A stretch of 64,000 bases of DNA from Ptychodera flava (taxonomy: Eukaryota; Hemichordata; Enteropneusta; Ptychoderidae), in contig NC_091933.1 in the NCBI RefSeq assembly GCF_041260155.1, positions 36,787,293-36,851,292 of the forward strand, read 5' to 3'. Shown here in pieces: positions 52,801 through 61,924 of this stretch. The notes beneath the pieces were generated by a model. It saw nothing but the letters and a program-made list of their open reading frames with translations, did no database searches and was not told where the DNA came from. A program made the translations under genes and the position numbers. How positions within the stretch are numbered: position 1 is the first letter of the stretch; each line of letters opens with the position of its first letter.

Positions 52801-55800
52801 TATATCATATATATTCAATGGTTAAATGTCTAATTGTTAAGTGCTATTTTTTGTCCCGAGTCATATACATGTACACTGTACATACTATGTTCCTTGTTTT
52901 GGAATAAATTGTTTGCCATGCAAAATGTCGATATATATCTTTCCAGCATAGCCCTCCCATGAAAATCTGCTTAGACCTTGATTTTTTAACATATTTAAAG
53001 CCTCATCACTTCGCTCAATGATATAGCCTATTGTATTAAGGATTGGGATCGAGATATCTGTTTTGCGGCTGTACATTGAGCGAGTGATCTCCTAAAATAG
53101 GGTGGGCGGGTGGGCTCGAGAAAACACACCAGCGCCCCGTCACCTAAGTCTGTACATACTTCATCCGACCCGCCACCTCCGTTGTTAGCGAGTGACCATG
53201 ATACCTATTGTCTTAGGACTATTTATACTGTCTATATGAATATTCATGAGTGGCGTAATGATAATCGCTACGTGACTCGGCTTTGAATATTAACATATTT
53301 AAAGCCTCATCACTTCGCTCAATGATATAGCCTATTGTATTAAGGATTGGGATCGAGATATCTTTATTGCTGCCACCTTAGCTCCGCTATCTAGTCTTTT
53401 ACTATAGTAAAACCACCCATACCTCCATTCCTCCAAGTTTCTGCTCTCCTAAAATAGTAGACACTGAATAAGAGGCCACTCCAAGAGACAATATACAGTT
53501 AGTGTCTTTAATACATATCCTCAAAGAAACATAGTAGATACATGTGCATATTATCACTACTATTAATATTTTATTTAATACATGAGCGCACCATACGTAA
53601 TATTTATTTGTAAATAAATATATGCGTACGGAGGTGGTACACATCTTATATGAACCGCTAGCAAGGTGACTTATCTACCGCTTAAAGGGGAAAGCCGGTC
53701 GACTGGAGGCAACCATTCTTTCCAAAGCTTCATACTCACGCGTCAAATGGGCCTGGTTGGCTATTGCCTCCACTAATCTAGATGCGGGAGCCTCTGCCTT
53801 TGCTGACTTGTGCAACTGCATGTAAAGATTAGGGGATCTTTCCGACCTCCAGCCCACATGTGACATTACCTCACTGATCGTAGACCCGGCCAGCGTCAAC
53901 ATAATAGCGCAAGCACTCCTGAAACTATGTGGGGTTTCCCCGTCATCGAGGTTCAACTCGTGCAAATAATACTTTAATCGGGAGTATATTGCCTGTGATG
54001 TGAGCGGTTTGCATTCGATTCTTCCACTTGGGGAGGTGGGGCGGAAAAGATACCCAAGCGACAGATCGAGTCCTATTTTATCCGCCAGTTTTACATATTC
54101 CTCTATGGCTGTAACTGCACAGAGCAATTTATCGTGGCACTTTTTAATGATAAACATATTTGAGTGTTCCCCTCTCAGCGTTTTTCCAAATGTGTGGTTG
54201 AATACGAGACCAGTACCGTCCGCTAATCGAAATATTTCTTGGGTTTTGATCTGTCCCAGGTCCCCTGCTCTGTCGCCCGACATCATTAACATTTTGAACA
54301 CAGTTATATCTCTAGCGTAGATGTACGTTTCTATGGGCGCTCCGGAGGATGCGATCTTGCTCAAAATATGGTCTAGGAAAACTCTAATTTTGTTAACGAA
54401 TAGAGGCTTAGCTTGTTTCGGCGTGACTTGGGCCTTTGCTTGCTCTTCCCGGATTTTTTTGTATACCTGTCTACCATTACAGATACCGCCGGGTTACTCG
54501 CTGTGATACCGACCATTTGCATGGCGGAGTAAAAGGAACTTAATTTTGCCACTGCATTCTTGATTGTTCCTAGACGTAAGCGTTTTGGGCACGAGCAAAC
54601 CGAGCGACTACTACCAGAAACTCCAAGAAATCGGCAGTTTGCTTCGTGCACTTGAGACCGTGCGTCAGAGTCCTTGAAGACCAGAAATCTAACTATGTCT
54701 TGGGGAGAGGCTTGGGTCAAATCTTTAGGAACCGGCAATAATTTTAAGAAAGCCTCTAGCTGCTGAACCAATCTGTCTTTTTGTGTGTCATATGCAGACT
54801 TGTCACCCAGCAAATGGTGGATACGGGCGTCAACCTCTGTAAGGTCCAGACGGGCTTGTGCTACTGAAATTTGTTGCTTCTCTTTACGAATTCTTTCAGT
54901 GGAGCACACGTGGCATTTCGAGTCGTCGGAAGGCGAACAGTTGCCAGGGGGTGGCGCACCGCATAACCAGCAACTCTGAAAAAATACAACGGGAAATATA
55001 CCAGCAGCTATCAGCAGACATATTTTTTGTTTGTTGTTTGTTGTTTTTTAATTTGTTTTTTTTCGGGGGGAGGGGTTGTTTCGTTTTTGTCAACGTATAA
55101 AGTTTGACACACTAATGTCAAATGTACTATTTTTTTTAATATATACAACTATAGATATATATATATATTAGCCTATTATTTCTGATCTGCAAGTGATTAA
55201 CCCTACAATTTTTTTTTTTTTTTTTATTTTGTCTACTCGTTGGTGCGGATATTAAATTGGGCGATGAAAAGAGGACCAGACGTTTGCGCATTGACGTATC
55301 CTAAGCGCGATGGAAACATAATAACATTCGTTTCACCGGCCGCGGCTATCTGGGTACAAACTGAGCTATGTTTTTTCACCAAAGGCCAACATGGCGGCGT
55401 TGATTTCTCAAATTGGAGGATGACCGTGGCTCGTAGCTTCTCTTTAACCACATGCTCGATAACGAGCGACTGGATAGGGAGAGGAGGGAAAATGTATAGA
55501 TTGTCTCGCTTATTGAAGTCGTGAGAAAAGAAATTCACACCCTGCATCTTGGTTGCGGGTAAGGGGATATGAAACGCTCTAATTTCGCGTTTGATTCGGT
55601 GGCCATTGCATCTATGTCGTGAGGCCCGTATTCGGCTTGGATTTTTTGCCAAATTGATTTTGTCACAGTAACATCATTTTGACTCAGCTGTCGAGAGGGT
55701 TTGTCTGTGATGTTGTCGACTGACCCAACGTGGGACAGCATTATATGCAAATTTGCTCGACGCAGTGGTAAAAAACATCTTTAAGAATCTTGTTGAGTTT

Positions 55801-57700
55801 TTCTGCTTTTGAGCCCGGGAACCCGCTATTCCAAGAGTGTACCAAAACCATAGAGTCTACACTCACGTCCAGCCTGATATTGTGTAACTTGTCCTTTAAA
55901 GCGATAAGGGCGCGAAGAAGTGCCTCTGCCTCCTTGACATTAATATGCTGATGCTGCCACGACTCTTCCCACATGTCACTGATTTCTACGGGGGGAACAC
56001 CCTTAGCTTGGAGTACTGCCCCCCATTTATAAGAGCTAGCATCAGTGTACAAGTTGAGATTTGAGTGACTTGTGGGTAGCCATTTAAATGGTCTAACTCT
56101 TGTGACTAACTCTCGCCATTCCAACAACTCTTCGCGCACGCCTTGCCTAATGGGAATCAAATAGGTGGCCTTCTTCTGAGCTTTAGAAATCGCTCCTGCT
56201 AACTGGCGAATGCACAACCTGGCACACGGGATAGCAAGTGAGAAAGAGCTACATTTTCCGAGTACTTTCTGTATTTGTTGTACTGGGACAGCCCGTCGAT
56301 CGAGTATGTCCTCCGTTAGCTGTAAAAACTTATTCTGTTTGTCCTCGGGAATAGCAAAGGACTGAGCGAGCGAATCTACTTTGAAACCCAGCATAACAAG
56401 TGACGTGACTGGCCTTAGAACACTCTTTCTTAAGGCGATGAAATAACCGGCCAATACACACAATGCAAACAATATATACGCGGCTGATTGCGCAAGTTGT
56501 AGGGGGTACAATTTTCTTGCGGCACATTACATATAGATGACAACTGCAAAGGCCCTCCATGACGGTCGTCGATATACTGAATGCAAGGGACCCCCAACCT
56601 ACGCGCGTAATTTGTGATTTCATAACCAATCGTATGGTATACATATCCAGAAAGCTTCCATCCAAAGGGCAAGGTGTTACATACGTACCACACACCCGCC
56701 CATTGGAAACCGAAATAAGTACGGTCTTGTTTTGCTATTAAAACATGGTCGTAGCCACTCTTATCGTCACATTTGTAATGGTAATCGCCCTTTTGCAGAT
56801 ATCTACTAACCTCGACAAGTTTGTCAAGCTTAAACGGCATATCCCGCATCCAAAGGTTAATATAACGCATGTCTATACACATCCTGGGTTTTTTTGGTTC
56901 GACAACAATGGGCATGACGATAAGAGGGGGACGATCACGTTCGACGTTACCCCATATAGAAATGGCCCCCATTACCAAACGTTCATTGATTTTTTTTTCA
57001 AATAAATGATGAGAAATCACTACTGTTAGGATAATTTTGAAATACACATGGAGGTGGAGCATCGTGGTTGTAAGTTTTCCCTTTAAATGTCCCGCTGAAG
57101 TGCTGTAAGTATTCGGATACTGAGACGCCATCAGTCAACCAGTTCATTACCAGTTTCCCGTTGAGAGAGTCGGCCGTCAGCTTTTCCCATACATTAAGAT
57201 GCTGATGCAATTCTCCTGCTACAAACTCGTTTGGATTTCTAAAAGATAGACTGGTCGGGGTTCTCTTTACTAAACCTCTGGCTACCAACTGTAGGTCGTC
57301 GAAAACCTCGTCATGCAGTGCCTCTCCGGGGGTGCCCCCTAGCGTAACCCATCCAAAACAATCTCTGGGCTGAGCCTTAATATTGTCGTCGGAATCAAAT
57401 TCCCATGGGTGGGAGATCTGGAGAAAGAACCAAGGTCAAACACTAAAATCAAAACTTAGAAACAGCCCAGTGGTAAAAAAAAAAAAGGAGGCACCCCCGG
57501 ACAGGACCATGCGAAAGGCAGGCCGCCTGAGAGGCGGAGGGCTCTAGGAGGCCCCCCTGTCCAGGAGTAGGGGTGATTAAAACAAGACTTTTTTTTTTTT
57601 AATCAATATTTGAGGGGAATATACAAAGAATGTAAAATTTCCCAAGAAAACTGACAACTTTTATTTTAAACTTCGTATGCCACGTTCATATTATTTTATT

Positions 57701-57732
<32 letters not shown>

Positions 57733-58515
57733 TTTAACTTTCTGCAATATATACTACACACAAGATAAATGGAATAACTTAAATACATCAAATTTAAATC
57801 AAGGTCAAGTCCGATGTCAGATCATTCCAAGGGTCACATTATGTATATTTATTTCATTGCTTTTTGTCAGGGCAGTCTCTGGCAACATGGCCAAGATTTC
57901 CACAAACATAGCACTTGACGTCTGGTTTCTGTTGCCGAAAGCCCTGTTGGCGAGGGCTTGGATATGGACGGGCGGATTCCTCGTATGCTTTAGGAATTTT
58001 CCGACTTTTGAGGCTATTTCCTCCTCCTCTTTGTTGCCCAGAAGGAGCACTATCAGTTTTCCCGCGTCCCGCCCAAACTCGTTTGCTTCAAATTGGGATA
58101 AAACCGCACGGAACCGGTTCAGCTTCTGGTGGTTCGCTGCTGTAGCCCTATCCACGAGCACTCTGAGGGCGTTAATAATCTGGTAACGGGTCGCCGACAG
58201 GTGTGCCAGGTCCATGACCTTCTGGAGGGCCTCATCCACATTGGCAGAGTCCGCTGCTTGCTGCAACTTTTCCACCTTATGCAGCAGCTGTTGCAAAGTA
58301 TCCTGGGCAGGCACCTGTAAGGACACACAACATGTGTGTGAGACGATAGCTCAAATACCTTCACAAGACAGGATCTCAAGACTGGAAACGCCTTCAATAC
58401 AATAGGTATAATTCTTTCTTTTTTTCCACCTGTGAGACCACTGTGACTTTCAAACTCAAGACAACGTCACTGCGGAACAGTGCTCAAGCTGTTGACAAAT
58501 GCTTCATAACTTTTC

Positions 58516-58551
<36 letters not shown>

Positions 58552-61500
58552 CAAAGCCTTATTGACTCTCGCAAAGCAGAAGCCTCGTCGCTTCTCACAA
58601 AGAATACACCTCATCGCTTCTGACAAACAGAAGCCTCATCGCTTCTCACAAACCAGAAGCCTCATCGCTTCTGACAAACAGAAGCCTCATCGCTTCTCAC
58701 AAACCAGGAGCCACATCGCTTCTCACGCGCCAGAAGCCTCATCGCTCTGGTATCCCTCGGCCACCACTTACCTGCGTACCTCACTGTACTTAGGTGTCCT
58801 CACCGCGGAAAATTTCTCTTGACCATGTAGCAGCCGTCTCAATACAGTCAAATACTATACCCAAGGTGCAAACCAAACCCACTAACACTAACAGACACTA
58901 GTTAGCACGCCACTGGGAAGCAATGCTCACACCCATGGAGCCTACAAAGAAGAGGGAAAAAAGGAAGGACAGCGAAAGGAAAGGGAGGGAGATAGAAAAA
59001 GGGAGAAAGGAAAGGGAAAGAAAGACCGTCGACAGAACCAAGCAAGGGGACAGCACACGAGCCACACTTGTTCCCCATTGTTTCAGACACGTGTTGCACC
59101 TGCGAAAGAAGACAAAAACGCGAGAAGAGGGAGGGCAGGAAGACCAGCCGTGGAACGAAACGCAAACGAAGAGAAAGAAAAGGAACACGAAAGGGGCGAG
59201 GGAAACGACGAAAAAAGGAAAACCGACACGGCACGGGAACAGCGACACAAAGGCCAACAGAAACGAACGAAAGCCAAAAAGAAGAAAAAGGAACAGGGAA
59301 GAGGGAGTTCCACGGCCGACAAAGAGCTAAAAAAGGAATAATACTCACTTTGACCGAGATCTCTGCTGCAGGTGAAGCTACCTGAAGAGGCTGGGAGGCA
59401 GAAGTCGTCCCAGGAGTGGATGCAGTAGACTTGGACGGGCCTGCACCATCAGGTTGAACGGGTGCAGGAACACTAGAACCGCTGGTGGAGCGACCGTGCG
59501 CTGCGACGAACGATTTGGCTGCATCTGAGACAGAGCGAGAATCCATGCTGCACCGGCCCAGAGCTCCGTTGTTAGCGAGTGACCATGATACCTATTGTCT
59601 TAGGACTATTTATACTGTCTATATGAATATTCATGAGTGGCGTAATGATAATCGCTACGTGACTCGGCTTTGAATATACATACCATTGTAAACATAATGT
59701 GGTGTTGGAAATTCCAGTATTTGCATTGTTAAAAGTGTTTTTTCTCCACACATCCCAAGTTCTCCTCAATGCAGAGTTTGAGCAGTCAACTCATCAGAAA
59801 TCCATCTCCTTCAGTGCCACCTAATAGCATATTTGCTCATGTGTTTTCCTCTCCCATAGTTACAACTGTGATTGCATTCGCCTGTGAGACACTTAATGAC
59901 ATGTCCAGTTTTATCGTCAATCAACCTCTAATCTTTTCCATTCAATAAAGGGAAAACAAGAAACGCAAATAAGGCAGGCTGGCATTTGTGCACCTGAAGT
60001 TTAATTTCAATCAGGTGTTCGGGTCTAAGTTGATCTCTTTTCAATTTAAAACATCAATTTGCATGTAAATTTTTGAATTGTGTATACAGAACACGTAGCC
60101 ATAAATGCACATGTTAAAATATGGAGCATACGTTATTGAGAAAGTCCGTGTAGCTTAGCAACCTCATTACTCAAAATAGCTTAGTCACTGCTTTTATGAG
60201 GAGGGCCACAAGATTAAAAGTAAGCAGCTTTATAAGAGAAATGATATTTGTTTATCAAGGAATATTGTAATGTATCATATCACAGATATTTCACAATATG
60301 AAACTTGATCATATCTGTCGTGGGAAAACAACAGGTGTTTCTTTCACTTAAAGTGGGTCAACACAACAGGGATTCTCCCTAGAATAAGAAATCTATGAGT
60401 AGGAATGTAGTTTTGCTTTGTCCACAATTTTGTGTTCCTATGATCAGTTGCAACATCGAGTCAACAATGTGCTTTCATCCATTAGCATTTGCAAATACCC
60501 ATTGTATCGGTGACGTGCACTGCCGCTGTATTGTCTTTGCAACCATGGCAACTGATATTAACTGAAATGATTCAAGTCTTACTTAGGTGAATTTCAACCT
60601 TTTGTGATTCCAAATTTTGGTCAAATGCCATTGTTTTCAACTGCAGAGTTAAACCTTTTAACTCCCCTGCGAACTTGTTCCAAAAATCTAGCAACATATT
60701 TACATAACGATTGCAATTTCAAAGGAGAACAAATGACATAAACACCTCATAATCTTCCTAATACTGTAGTTAATCTCGATCCCCGGCCTTCACAAATCTT
60801 TTCAAGCAGGGGTTTAAGTTATAAGAAAATTAGGACAACATTTATTGTAGTGTACGTATAAATTGTACAATACCGTACCAATGGACGTATTGGGAATTCT
60901 ACAGTTGTAAATTAATCCTGTTTTTTAGAGCCTTTTGTAATACTGGTATGTGTCAATCATGTTTTGAATGTTCAAGAGCTATTCATCTTATTTTTACTGC
61001 TATTGCAAATAGTTCACACATATGAACATTTGTAGATAGCTCTTGTCTGCAAAGATGAACAAGGCAATTTTAACCCTTTGAGAAATGCAATTTTTCCCAC
61101 CAAAATTTTAGTGCAACATTTTACCAATTTTTAGGAATTTTTTGTAATTTTTTGATAATTTTTGACAGAGTTGACATCATATTTCATTTGCTGCAGTTCT
61201 TTATCAAAATTTTGGCAAAAATCTGAAAAAATTTGACTTGTGTATATTCTATAAAAGCAACAAAAATTGACTTTTTGGCATTCAAAGGGTTAATAAACTG
61301 TGTTCTGTGCTGAACCCTAACAGGTACCAGTCAGAGTATGTACCTTATCAATACCTGCTATCTAAAGATTCTGATATTCAAGTTGAGAAGTTCATCAGTA
61401 GAGATCAACATCTCAGGAACTATGTCAGGGAGATTGAGAAGCTGAAAACCATGGCTTTGGAGATTGGATCATTGCCAGTCTACGTTCCAATGCATCTGTT

Positions 61501-61854
61501 TTTACTGGACTGCAATGACATCAACAGTGTAAGTGTATCTCTCTTTGCACAAGGTTAATTAGTTTCCTAAAAATGTACTCCACGGTCTAGTGGTATAACT
61601 AACTTTTCTCATGTGTTTTGTAAAATTGAGGTAAAATATATAAATAAAGCCATGAGTAACTGTTTTAGAGAGAGAATTACAAAAAATTTCATCAGATTTT
61701 ATCAAGTGTTTAGCTGTATCACTTTTGCTGTTATTTTCACACAATTTTATTTTGGTACAAAGGTTTCCCATTTTATTTTGCTCACCAAAAAGCATATAAC
61801 TGACTGGTACTGCACATGTACTGAAGAGTCTATGTATGTATGTATGTATGTATG

Positions 61855-61924
<70 letters not shown>

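Larger units (their letters stand above)
52987..59677 (-). mobile_element. DIRS-group (PAT/Ngaro-type) tyrosine-recombinase retrotransposon
   Basis: Read on the minus strand the order is A1 (59677-59564), gag, RT/RNase H, tyrosine recombinase, B1 (53363-53291), A2 (53290-53177), a 117-bp spacer, B2 (53059-52987). This is the split-direct-repeat architecture of PAT and Ngaro elements, which replicate through a circle and integrate with a tyrosine recombinase, without target duplication; none is seen here. Both A copies (114 bp) and both B copies (73 bp) are identical within the pair, pointing to recent insertion. The B1/A2 border equals the predicted circle junction of the outer ends. The element is 6691 bp, antisense in the dynein intron between 51844 and 61324. 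Its ORFs contain frameshifts, so this copy looks non-autonomous as written. Confidence 0.92.

Noticed and set aside
58923..59341. Lys/Arg/Glu-rich plus-strand frames of 87-135 codons
   Set aside because: They translate the purine-rich complement of the gag intron in three overlapping frames; not a protein signature.
58902..59546. 214-codon minus-strand frame starting at the Gag ATG
   Set aside because: Only the first 66 codons are Gag; after the donor at 59349 the rest is Phe/Leu/Ser-rich intron translation.
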